Part shown: positions 54,701-64,000 of the stretch, piece by piece | Position numbering within the stretch: position 1 is the first letter of the stretch | Layout: the number at the start of each line of letters is the position of its first letter | NCBI GenBank assembly: GCA_964017235.1 | Contig: OZ024935.1 | Coordinates: 5,580,001 to 5,644,000, forward strand | Reading direction: 5' to 3' | Origin: Sabellastarte sp. h YS-2021 | Taxonomy: Eukaryota > Annelida > Polychaeta > Sabellida > Sabellidae | Length of the DNA stretch: 64,000 bases | The notes under the pieces: model-generated | Told to the model about the DNA's origin: nothing | Seen by the model: only the letters and a program-made list of their open reading frames with translations | The model's database searches: none | Made by a program: the position numbers and the translations under genes

Positions 54701-55990
54701 GTTTTGATATCTCCCCTGCTACTATTTTCTCATGGATCAAGGAAACAGTGATCCTAGGCTATGAGCTCTCTGATCAAGAATCCCTCACCCTAAATCAGGT
54801 CGCTGCTCAGCCAGAGGTATTTACTGTAGTGTGGTCCAACTATTGTTAGATCAGGCAAAAATAAGAAAGCTTAAATCGCCCCCTTTTATCTCCTTATCTG
54901 TTTGACTAGATCCTAAAATTGTATTGGAAGGTAATAGGAGACTGTATGTCCAGTATCTAAAAAATAAGTTTCAGATTTGGTTCCTGCCACCAAAATCACC
55001 CCCACTCCCCATGGGACTAACTGGGATCATAAATTCACAGATTTTCAGTTTTAGCGTACTTATTAGGGCTTTTACAGCTTCAAAATGTTTTTGGGGGTAA
55101 TACAAAACCTTCTGCAGGGATTTTACACAGCCTGTCAGATTTCTCCATTGCACGCCCTTAATTGGTGAAACAGGGGCTATAATGTCATATATTATGTGTT
55201 TTGGGCTTGCATCACCTTTTTATATATTTTAGATGCTTACAACATATTTGTAGATACTGGTAAACCATATCCAGACCCTTATGGTTTTAAGTAGGGTTTC
55301 TTAAGGTGCAGATTTTATGTTTTTTGCTTATATATCGTTTGTTATTGCCTTCAGAACTTAATATGTAAGTTTGATTATATTCATAAACATATACAGAAAA
55401 GTGATAACTATTCCATCACAGCCTTGCCAATCACTACAAAGACAGGAATAAAATCACTAATAAGTTATAAGCTGCAGCACACTCCAATCAGAATCAGTGA
55501 GCATCGTTTTAGCAAACAAATACAATGTGAGGTTCAACGTACACTTCTCGACTTTCATACTATATTGCTTTTACACTGGCTAGCTCTGGATGCCAAAGGA
55601 ACTATAGAGTCAAATCTAATTGGTCATATGACTTAAATTGTCCTTCACTTGTCTCTGTTCATCTCTATATGTGTTACTGATAAATAGATTAGTGATTGCT
55701 ATTTAAGTACCAAGTACTTAAGTTATTTATTCCCTAACTTTCAGGTGTCAGGATCTAATTCAAACTTGTTTGTAGAAATCAAGGAATATGTGGAACAGAT
55801 TAAATATAGGGAAGTTAGAGGAATTTTCCAAAGAGAATTTTCATTGTTTCCAAGAGGGTTGGAGAGAAAAAGGGATCTGTGTGGGGAAATTGCTGTGTCC
55901 ATTTGAACATTGCAAATTCAGAGAAAAATAGAAAATACTTGGATGTGATTTGAAAAGTGACAGAAATGTATAAAATCAAAGGTGACATTG
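54701..55990. other. Non-coding, nothing recognised
   Basis: No supported gene; the open frames here are short and featureless. It may contain the 5' flank of the PHD-finger locus that follows. Confidence 0.3.
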
Positions 55991-55994
55991 GATC

Positions 55995-57296
55995 ATGAGA
56001 GCACTAGTAAGAAGGTTACTGCCAGAGAGGACAGGCCATGCAAGAAATCATCCAAAGATGAGCTTGCACAGAAGAACGGTACAACTACAAGTGATCTCAC
56101 CTCAAAAAAGTATCGGCCTCCGTGAAAGAAGACATTCTTCACCAAAAGTCAAGCGCACACCACAAAAATCCTGTACTTAAACCAAGTCAAAGTGCAAGAA
56201 ATAAAGCCATGTCCAAAATTAAGATGTCAAAAGGGATTGATGGTGTGGCTACAGAATATGCGAATGAGTCCCAGGAAGAACTGTTTTGTCTTTGTTGGCA
56301 ACCAAACGATCCAGCTAAACCAATGGTTCTCTGTAAGCAGTGTAAATGTTGGTTTCATTTGAGCTGTGTGAATCTAAATTACTTTGCTGAGGACGATGAT
56401 TATATCAGCCCATTGTGTGATGCACATATGCAAGAATGCATAGACAATACGAACAAAGATTTGACGGGCAGCAACACAAGTCATGAATCATTTTTTTGTA
56501 ATTGAGTCCCAACATTTAGCTCCGAGCAGGTCTGGTCAAGAGGGTAAAAAGTGATGAAGTGAACACTGAAGAGAAATCTGAAAGTAAAGAAACTCTCAGT
56601 GATGTGCAAGGAAATTTCATGTCCACATCCTCATCAGAAGACATTGAAAAGAGTTCCCAGAGGTCTACACCATCAGTTCCTTTACCACGTCCCCCAGTAG
56701 TGGAAATACCAAAAGATGGTGATATTGTGGTTTCTAATAATGAGGGTGACAGAAATATATCCAATCAAAATGCCAACATAAGATCAGGAACAAAGCCACA
56801 TTCTCTGTTGTCTGAAGAAGAAACTGAACATAGAATTTGCACAGAAATTGAGGCGAGTTTTGAATCACAAGAGAGTGAAACAGAAAAAGACAAACACAAA
56901 TTTCGGAGTGTTTATCCTATGTCCAGTCAATCTGAAGAAAGTCTGGGACCAAAATACAATAATAAAGACTTTTTCAAGAACAGAAGCATTGATGGACCAC
57001 CTCAATTCAGTTCTGTATCTGATGAGGATAGTGACAGTGGAAGCAACTATGGCACAAGTAGCATTGCAAGGTCTTCATCTGAATACATTTTGACTTGTGT
57101 TACTGAGAATACGGCCGAGTCAGATTTATGTGAATCAACTGTGTCAGACGTGTCTGCAGATGAAACTGAAGTTGCAAAAGTCCGAAAACATTGGAAACTT
57201 CCTGCTCGATTCACCCTGGATGTGACATGGGAAGAATGGCAGACAATTTGTCCGTCAAGATCAGATTCTCATTTGAGGCAAGGATGGACACAGTAA
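55995..57296 (+). pseudogene. PHD-finger-containing reading frames, interrupted
   Basis: Three frames follow one another. A Lys/Ser-rich start lies at 55995-56120, with a frame change near 56120. Then comes 56122-56505 with a PHD-type zinc finger (C-x-C, 12 residues, C-x2-C, 4 residues, H-x2-C, 16 residues, C-x2-H; about 56286-56430), in which the last ligand is His rather than Cys. Then 56559-57296 is an acidic, Ser/Glu-rich stretch ending in a W-rich block (WEEWQTICP). PHD fingers bind histone H3 tails. The breaks could be introns rather than lesions, since no clear splice sites were ruled out. Together with the transposase-like region downstream it looks like one large decayed protein. Confidence 0.6.
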
Positions 57297-57854
57297 TTAT
57301 CTCAGATATTTAAAGATATAAATGACTATTGTGCCCTATCATTTAAGGGCCATCATTTGATAGCAAGGATAACCAGGAAAAGCCTAGCTCCTTATTTCCG
57401 TCGTATTGCAAGATGCAAATTTCAAAACTGTTGTCACTATATATTTACAATTAAGAACCTACCAATAGACAGTGACAGAGGACAGGTTAAGATACAACTA
57501 CATAGGGAGGGACATATCTGGTATGGCACCGAGGAAACAAATAAGTGACATTCGGTTGGGAAAGAGAGAGAAAAGCTGGGCAAGGATTTAAAAGGGCAGT
57601 CAACCATGGATTATTTTTACAAGCAGTATGCTGACATAAGCTCTATGGCAAAAGATGGGGGTAGTTCAACTCTCCCACAAACTCCTTCAGTGCTATGAAA
57701 ACTAAGATCAGAATGAGACTACAGGAAAGCCTCCATGTTAACATGCTGCAGGAAGGAAGATCCTTTAGGAGGTATACCACGACATTGAAAGTCAGGGTTT
57801 TATAACTTTTTTCAGGTGTAATCGGTTTCAAGTGCATCTGTTCACGCAGGATCA

Positions 57855-58729
57855 GTTACATGTGTTCTTGCAAGAAGTGAACATAAAGGAGTTCTATATC
57901 TAGATGCCACGGGTGGCATAGTAAAAATGCCAAACCAAAAGTCACCTGTATTTCTCTATACAGTCTTGATAAAAAATCCGATTGACAGAACATGTGGGAT
58001 TCCTCTTGCAGAGTGCCTTTCGAATGACCACCACTCTTGCAAAATAAGACATTTTTTGGAGCGGCTAATAGTACATTTAATAGCCAATTCCTCTAGCTAC
58101 ATGTCAAGAAGGATAGAAACTGACTTCTCATGGGCTATTCTTCAGGCAGTTGTTGGATCTTTTAATTCGCAGGATCTTCTAAGCTATCTATATTGGGCAT
58201 GGTCTGTGATCAATTTACAAAAATTATCCCGTGAAATAAGAACAAGGACTTACCTACACATATGTTTCTCTCACATGATACAAATTTTATTCGCAGATGT
58301 AAGAGATATGAAATTGATAGGGGCTCAGCTCAATTTATACTTAGATGTTTAGGCATTCTTCTGAACTGGACATCTCTAACTGAGGCCCAAAAAGTATTTG
58401 CAAACATGTGTGTTGTTCTGGGCAGTGCCTCAACAAATCAGTTGACAGCTAGACATCTCCAAAGATTAGAGATGCAAATGACAGGCCTTCACGATGACAT
58501 CCTGGAGGATCTGGAAGATAACAATGAATTTACAAGGATTCTGGAGAGGATTGATGAAACTGAGATATGTAAAATTAAAGGTTCAAAGTTTCATATGTAT
58601 TTTGCAGATGTCTATGAAGATGCAATGAATATGATTGAGGAGCACGATGGGGGTGACATAAATTACTATTGCCAGCCAACTATTTTGAAGGACATTCTTG
58701 ATCAGTTTTCCCACTTTGGAGTGGAATAA
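57855..58729 (+). pseudogene. DDE (MULE-like) transposase-like core, frameshifted
   Basis: The frame from about 57855 gives VLARSEHKGVLYLDATGGIV, then GIPLAECLSNDHHSCKI, then RRIETDFSWAILQAV and FNSQDLLSYLYW. The spacing of an Asp after beta strand LYL, a PLAE-x-S block and a second Asp in TDFSWA fits Mutator-like (MULE) transposases. At about 58262-58350 the frame shifts and continues (ILRCLGILLNWTSLTEAQKV) to TAA 58729. The region 57297-57854 upstream is broken by stops. The class is an inference from motif order. Whether the PHD finger belongs to the same protein is open. Confidence 0.5.
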
Positions 58730-60371
58730 ATACTCTTGGGCAACCTAACTAGATATTGTAAAAAAAGCAGTTGCGAATGTGATAGGTTATCTTCTGGAGA
58801 CCAGACATACCAATAATGTGAAAATGGTTGTGATGAAGGGTCACTGAATGAGGATTGGAGATCTCATAAAGAAACAGTATATCTGCATCAAGTGTCAGAT
58901 TGCAGAAGTGAAAACTAGGAGACCGGAATATGTCACCAAAGAACATGGTAAACGAACAAGGGCTGTCCTAATAGAGAAGTGGCAAAATGTGCCAGCAAAT
59001 CCAAGCCACAAAGTTCAAAATATTTTTCCACTTCCGATAGCATATCTCATCCCCTAAAACAGGCCAAACAAACAAAGAGCAGTGTAAAGGCAAAAGCCGG
59101 AAGAACTGACAATATTGGCATTGAAAATCTGTGTCAAAGGAGAAAACATCAACAAGTGGACCAAAGAAAAAGGACAAGTAGTTTTTCAGTTGTACGGTAA
59201 GGATGAGTGCAGATTAAAGGAACCACTGGATAATGAACGCAGAAAGAGTAACCAAGAAAGAAAAGAGAGAACTCCAAAAAAAAAAAAAAAAGGAAAAAAA
59301 ATCAGTTTCTCTCTGTTTCCAGTGAAGAAGATTCACTGCCAAAAATTTTTGAGAGTAAGACAAGTAAAAAGGTAACTGACAAAGAAAACACCTGCCACCA
59401 AAAGAAGACAATTTGTGACATACCTTAAAATCAAGTCAAAGCCATACCCCAAATTTAAGTAAGCTCAACTAATTCCCCAAATTTTTGAAGTTAGAAGATT
59501 TGACAATATTTACTTGTCATAATTACTGTAAAAAATACAATTTTTTGTCACCCCAATATCATTTTATTTCTAGTGATCTTAACATCACACATCTAAGTGA
59601 GGATTGTCCAATCTTGGTAATACAAATCCTGGTTCTGAAAATATTCGTCTGAGGTTATATTGTGCAATTCCCTGTGAAAGAGTTATCTGTGTGTAGAATC
59701 AGCTACCAGAAGCTGTTCTGCACAGAAAATTCACATGATCCCATTTCCACCAGCCTAGGCTTCTCACTGTCCTCACCGCTAGGGTAACTGTGATTCACTA
59801 CATCCTTCGATTTTGAAACATGACATCTCAACATCAATGAATTACACGGTAATGTACCTGAAACTTTGCTCCAAAATTAAGGCTTAAAATGAATTAAGGC
59901 TTAAAATGAATCCTTTCTTCCTTGAAACAGTTCTGAAGTTCCGTAAAATTTTCATAAACATCAGTGCAATATTTTTATTTGGGCTGTAAACAAACAGACT
60001 TAAAAACAAGCAAACAGAATCACTGATATAGTTGGCAAAAATTTTGCAAAGTTCGAATTGGATAGAAGCATAATTAATAGAATAAAAATAATTCCGGTTT
60101 GCAGTGGCCAACTATGCTCACCTTATGTTAAGCACAGATAAAATAGTGATAAAAAGCTGCTAAATATTGTGTGTTTGATTTACCAAGCTCTGTGAATTGG
60201 TAATGAATTGTGTTCAGATTTTAGGGTATTTTATGCTCATGTTTCAGGTACTCACAGAAAGATATCCTGCAACTGATACACTGTAATATATATGTATGTC
60301 CCCTATGATGCATGCCATTCATCAGATATTTTTGATGCATCAGCATCCAATCTCGGAATTGCCGGTTTTAT
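58730..60371. other. Decayed Lys-rich coding traces, then non-coding
   Basis: 58848-59375 has several short Lys/Arg-rich frames and an A run (59277-59291), likely the decayed end of the PHD/transposase locus. From 59400 to 60371 no gene or LTR was recognised, although the left end of the Ty3/gypsy element should lie here if the element were complete. Confidence 0.4.
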
Positions 60372-61094
60372 TTGGGTGACAAGAGTATAATGGCTCAAGA
60401 GCTTGCTTTGTCACTGAAAGATCAGGCTGTAGCAGTTTTAGCAGATCTAGATTTCTCACACAGAAGGCATTACCCTAGTCTAGTGGAAGCTTTAAAAGCA
60501 AGGTTTGAACCTGAAAATCAAATACAACTACATAGGGCAAAGTTGAAATCTAGAATTAGGAGAGAGAATGAACCTTTACCACAATTAGCCCAAGATATAA
60601 GAAGATTAGTGAGGGATGCAAACCCAGGTGTTCCATTAGAGATTAGAGAAAATATGGCAAAAGATAGTTTTCTCGATGCTTTGAATGATAGAGACTTGGA
60701 GTTGTCAGTTTTTCAAAGTCAACCCAAAAGTTTACAAGATGCATTAAGGATAGCACTTGAGATTGAAGCCTTTCATAGGAGTAGAGAGAAAAGGGTGCCT
60801 TTAAGGTCAGTTAAACAGGAGAATGAAACTTCACTTGTTCAAAATGATGACTTAGTTCAATCCCTTCAGTTAAGGATTTCAAAACTTGAGGAAGAACTAA
60901 AATCTGTTCATGTATCAAAATCTGAGACAAATAGTGTTCCACAGGTTAGGGATAAAACACAGAAAACTAACAAGTCAAAAGTAGTGTGTTTTTATTGTGA
61001 TAAACCTGGGCACATTGCCAAAAACTGTCGCAAAAAATACTTTGACAAGAAACAGAAACAAGATGAAAATTTAAACATTCAAAAGCTGGAGTAG
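60372..61094 (+). CDS. Gag of the Ty3/gypsy element, N-terminus missing
   Basis: About 240 codons: a capsid-like C-terminal part (AQELALSLKDQAVAVLADL, ALKARFEPENQ, SFLDALNDRDLEL), then a heptad stretch and one CCHC zinc knuckle (CFYCDKPGHIAKNC). A stop at 60333-60335 lies upstream in frame and no capsid N-terminal half is readable there. Full-length relatives have well over a hundred more residues. It ends at TAG 61092-61094, overlapping pol in the -1 frame. Confidence 0.85.
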   Translation: MGDKSIMAQELALSLKDQAVAVLADLDFSHRRHYPSLVEALKARFEPENQIQLHRAKLKSRIRRENEPLPQLAQDIRRLVRDANPGVPLEIRENMAKDSFLDALNDRDLELSVFQSQPKSLQDALRIALEIEAFHRSREKRVPLRSVKQENETSLVQNDDLVQSLQLRISKLEEELKSVHVSKSETNSVPQVRDKTQKTNKSKVVCFYCDKPGHIAKNCRKKYFDKKQKQDENLNIQKLE

Positions 61095-63313
61095 GGGGTC
61101 ATACGTCAGCTGTTTACTCAGAGGGGCCCAAACTGAACTCTTGTAATGATGGATTGTATTTACCTTGTTCCATTTCTGGGGTAAAAGTAAACTGTTTGAT
61201 TGACACTGGTGCCAATACAAGTATCATCCACCCAAAGAAATACTATTCCATCCCAGAAAGTGCTAGGTCAAAGTTACAAACAGTAACAAGTAGTATCAGA
61301 TTGGCAGATGGGGGGAAAATTCAACCACTAGGTGAGGTTATCTTACCACTGTTTATTCCTGATGTAGGAACATTGTATCAAAAATTTCTGGTTGCAGAAA
61401 CTAATGAACCTTTAGTATTGGGTTATGATTTTTTCCACAAACACCAATGTGTTATTGACTTGACAAACAATACACTTCAGATAGAGGGGAAAACAGTTGA
61501 TTGTTGCTTAGAAAGTAAACTGTTGTCCTTGTTTAGGATAAAGTTGATTGAAACTATTACTATTCCTTCAAATAGTGAAATGATTGTGGGTGGGTATTTT
61601 AACAATCCTGACAAAGACATATTGCCAAACTGTGCTTTGCTTGAAGGTTCTGACAAATTGTTGGAAAATAAACAGGTATTGGTGGCTAGGTCTTTAGTGA
61701 ATTTAAGGACAGATATTATACCAGTTAGGGTGTTAAATCCACATGATCAACCAAGGCAGTTGTTCAAAGAGACAGTTTTAGGGTCTTGTGAGACAGTTGA
61801 ACAGATTGAAACTGGTATTCAAAATTGTAGTAAACTGAATCAAATGAATACAAACACTGAAACCTCTTCAATACCAGAACATTTTCAAACTTTGTTGGCC
61901 AAATGTCAACCATTGCTTTCAGTCAAACAACAACAAGAAGTAGAAAGTCTAGTGCTTGATTATAGAGATATATTTGCAAAATCAAAATCTGATTTAGGAA
62001 GAACATCTCTGTTCAAACATGAAATTAATACTGGGAATACTCCACCTATTAAACAGCGACCTAGGAGAGTCCCTTTGGCAAAACAAAAAGTTGAGAGGGA
62101 GGAAGTTAGTAAAATGTTAGACACAGGCATAATAACACCTTCTTGTAGCCCATGGTCATCACCAATTGTGTTAGTTACCAAGAAAGATGGGTCTTGTAGA
62201 TTTTGTATTGACTATAGGAAGTTAAACAGTGTCACAATCAAGGACTCATACAGTTTACCCAATCCAAATGACTGTTTGCAGTCATTACATGGGTCAAAGT
62301 GGTTTAGCACATTGGATCTGGCTAGTGGTTATTGGCAGATGGAGGTTGATCCTAAAGATAGGCCAAAAACAGCATTTACCTGCCAAAGTGGGTTGTTTGA
62401 GTTCAATGTTATGCCTTTTGGGTTAACTAATGCCCCGAGCTCATTTGAACGTCTCATGGAAAAAGTTTTATCAGGGTTACAGTATGACATTTGTTTACTG
62501 TATTTAGATGACATTATCATAAAGAGTGAGACATTTGAAGAACACTTAGTTAATCTGGGGAAAGTGTTTGACAGGTTAAGGTCATCAAACTTGAAATTGT
62601 CACCAAAGAAATGTACTATATTTCAACATAAAGTTGAATTCTTAGGCCATATAGTTTCAGAAGAGGGGATATCAACTAACCCAAAGAAAATAGATTCAGT
62701 TAAGAATTGGCCAAAGCCGGTTACTGTGAAACAAGTAAGAAGTTTTCTAGGATTATGTTCCTATTATAGGAAATTTATCTTAAACTTCTCATCGATCGCG
62801 AAACCCCTGACAAGATTGACAGAAAAAGATGTCAAATTTGTTTGGTCATCAGATTGTGATCAAGCATTTGAGAAATTAAAAACTTGTTTGGTCAATACTC
62901 CCGTTCTAGTTTATCCTGACTTGACAAAGCCATTTATACTTGACACTGATGCCAGTGGGGTCGGCATTGGTGCTGTTTTGTCGCAAAAGCAGGGTGATAA
63001 AGAAAGGGTGGTTGCTTATTTCAGTCGAGTCTTGACAAAGAGTGAACGAAATTACTGCGTCACAAGGCGTGAATTACTTGCAGTCGTCGATTCCATAAAA
63101 CACTTTCATACATATTTGTATGGTACAAAGTTTGTTATACGTACTGATCATGGTTTATTGAGATGGTTAGTAAACTTTAAGAATCTTGAAGGTCAACTTT
63201 GTCGCTGGTCAGAGTTTTTGGCAGTCTATGACTATGAGATAGTTCATCGTAGTGGCAAGTCACATGGCAATGCCGATGCATTGTCCAGAAGACCATGTGA
63301 ACCTTGTAGATAA
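61067..63313 (+). CDS. Pol: protease, reverse transcriptase, RNase H (Ty3/gypsy)
   Basis: The frame is open from 61067. The aspartic protease shows LIDTGANTSI (about 61196). The reverse transcriptase has the KKDGSCRFCIDYRKLN block, LDLASGYWQ with the first catalytic Asp, MPFGLTNAPSSF and YLDD at 62501-62512. RNase H has LDTDASGVGIGAVLSQ, the RRELLA Glu region and the NADALSRR end. These activities cut the polyprotein and make the DNA copy. The frame ends at TAA 63311-63313 in the short linker before integrase, and the same frame stays open after it. No catalytic residue is missing. Confidence 0.93.
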   Translation, partial: KFKHSKAGVGGHTSAVYSEGPKLNSCNDGLYLPCSISGVKVNCLIDTGANTSIIHPKKYYSIPESARSKLQTVTSSIRLADGGKIQPLGEVILPLFIPDVGTLYQKFLVAETNEPLVLGYDFFHKHQCVIDLTNNTLQIEGKTVDCCLESKLLSLFRIKLIETITIPSNSEMIVGGYFNNPDKDILPNCALLEGSDKLLENKQVLVARSLVNLRTDIIPVRVLNPHDQPRQLFKETVLGSCETVEQIETGIQNCSKLNQMNTNTETSSIPEHFQTLLAKCQPLLSVKQQQEVESLVLDYRDIFAKSKSDLGRTSLFKHEINTGNTPPIKQRPRRVPLAKQKVEREEVSKMLDTGIITPSCSPWSSPIVLVTKKDGSCRFCIDYRKLNSVTIKDSYSLPNPNDCLQSLHGSKWFSTLDLASGYWQMEVDPKDRPKTAFTCQSGLFEFNVMPFGLTNAPSSFERLMEKVLSGLQYDICLLYLDDIIIKSETFEEHLVNLGKVFDRLRSSNLKLSPKKCTIFQHKVEFLGHIVSEEGISTNPKKIDSVKNWPKPVTVKQVRSFLGLCSYYRKFILNFSSIAKPLTRLTEKDVKFVWSSDCDQAFEKLKTCLVNTPVLVYPDLTKPFILDTDASGVGIGAVLSQKQGDKERVVAYFSRVLTKSERNYCVTRRELLAVVDSIKHFHTYLYGTKFVIRTDHGLLRWLVNFKNLEGQLCRWSEFLAVYDYEIVHRSGKSHGNADALSRRPCEPCR
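61070..61119 (+). promoter_or_regulatory. Likely -1 frameshift site, gag to pol
   Basis: The heptamer T TTA AAC (61070-61076) is in register with gag (AAT TTA AAC) inside the 61067-61094 overlap where the -1 pol frame is already open. A 5-bp stem AGCTG/CAGCT (61084-61088 with 61107-61111) begins 7 nt downstream. GAGTA in its loop could pair with TACTC at 61115-61119. The heptamer is convincing, the structure only suggestive. Confidence 0.65.
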
Positions 63314-64000
63314 TGTGACAGGGTAGAAAGTAAGGACAGGGCTTATCAAACAAATTACGAAGATTTAAGACCATGTTGTCATCAGCAGTCTCAAGGTAGT
63401 GACAATATTGCTAGTAGGGTTACTGGTGCAAACAATTTTCAAAAGTCTGAAACCTTACCAAGTATAAGGTATGATTCTTCTGAAATAAAAGAGCCTTTAA
63501 CTCTAAATAGTTGTAAAAATGTCAGACAAGAAACCTTTACAGCTGAGTCATGGCTTCAAAGCAATACGTTGGATGAAATTTGTACTGAACAAAGGAAGGA
63601 TAAGGATCTAAAACTTATCATTGAATGGAAACTTAAGGACACAAGGCCAACATGGCAGGATATTTCTGATAGAGGTATCAATTTGAAGAATTACTGGTCA
63701 CAATGGAATAGATTGATTCTTAAGGACAATGTTTTGTACAGGGAGTGGTTCGATCCAAGGGTCAAACAACCTGTTTTGCAATTAGTCATTCCACCTTCTA
63801 TGAAGGAAGATTTATTTTCCCAATTGCACAAGCAAAAGTGGTCAGGTCACTTAGGTATCAAAAGAACTTTAGGGCGTATGCGTAGACGTGTGTACTGGGC
63901 AGGATATAAGGCTGATATTCACAGGTTATGTCGAGAATGTCCTGAATGTCAGAGGCGCAAGTCCCCTAATAAAAAGGCAAGACATCCACTTAAAAAGTAT
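63314..64000 (+). CDS. Integrase part of Ty3/gypsy pol, after an in-frame stop; incomplete
   Basis: Same frame as the preceding RT-RNase H and open to the window end. After a polar linker come a block with YWSQWNRLILKDNVLYREW and the HHCC zinc-binding domain (H in QLHKQKW and SGHLGIKRT, then CRECPECQRR at about 63931-63960). The catalytic DDE core lies beyond the window. It can be made only if the TAA at 63311-63313 is read through or if this copy is a mutant. Confidence 0.85.

Larger units (their letters stand above)
60372..64000 (+). mobile_element. Ty3/gypsy retrotransposon, cut off at both sides
   Basis: Gene order is Gag (part), protease, RT, RNase H, integrase, the Ty3/gypsy order. No 5' LTR or primer-binding site was recognised before 60372, and the Gag N-terminus is absent, so the copy looks 5'-truncated or rearranged there. 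The right side runs out of the window in the integrase. Coding lesions are few (one TAA). Confidence 0.88.

Noticed and set aside
59214-59411. Minus-strand Phe-rich frame
   Set aside because: It is the antisense of a poly-Lys/A-rich stretch and reflects base composition only.
61084-61119. Classical H-type pseudoknot after T TTA AAC
   Set aside because: The pairing is possible on paper, but the first loop would have zero nucleotides and the middle loop 13, which is poor geometry; only the 5-bp stem is kept as suggestive.

Overview
The window is AT-rich metazoan DNA with split genes, GT-AG introns, decayed transposons of several classes, tRNA-derived SINEs and an intronless Toll-like receptor relic. 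This mix, with DIRS-type tyrosine-recombinase retrotransposons and Ty3/gypsy elements, suggests a lophotrochozoan, most likely a mollusc. No species can be fixed from the sequence alone.

Left third (1-23,500). Two split host genes lie on the minus strand. A complete four-exon polypeptide N-acetylgalactosaminyltransferase gene (6774 down to 2702, 656 aa) was joined here from splice sites with consistent phase. A complete four-coding-exon acyl-CoA-binding protein gene (21690 down to 16678, 112 aa) has exons too short to show as long reading frames. Introns and flanks carry MITEs (two hAT-like or fold-back elements inside the GalNAc-transferase introns), SINEs with clear target-site duplications, and 5'-truncated LINEs.

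Middle (23,500-50,500). Mostly repeats and unrecognised non-coding DNA. A Toll-like receptor pseudogene (30487-32805) has frameshifts, stops and a young SINE insertion with a 15-bp target duplication. A nearly intact DIRS/Ngaro-like retrotransposon (about 36914-42200) follows. Next comes a pair of paralogues of unknown function, one intact (43319-44746) and one decayed (48262-49552), with an N-terminal membrane region and a SOCS-box-like C-terminus.

Right (50,500-64,000). An old second DIRS-family relic is split by a hAT MITE with an 8-bp duplication. A LINE fragment follows, then a decayed PHD-finger/DDE-transposase-like locus, then a Ty3/gypsy element that lacks its Gag N-terminus and runs off the window end.

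The most notable observation is at the gag/pol junction of the DIRS-like element: an A AAA AAC slippery heptamer directly before the gag stop, a 7-nt spacer and a perfect 8-bp stem with a 4-nt loop, with the next long frame in -1. The Ty3/gypsy element has its own T TTA AAC heptamer in its gag/pol overlap. In the DIRS-like element the pol N-terminal region, RT-RNase H and tyrosine recombinase share one frame and are separated only by single stops (TGA, TAG).
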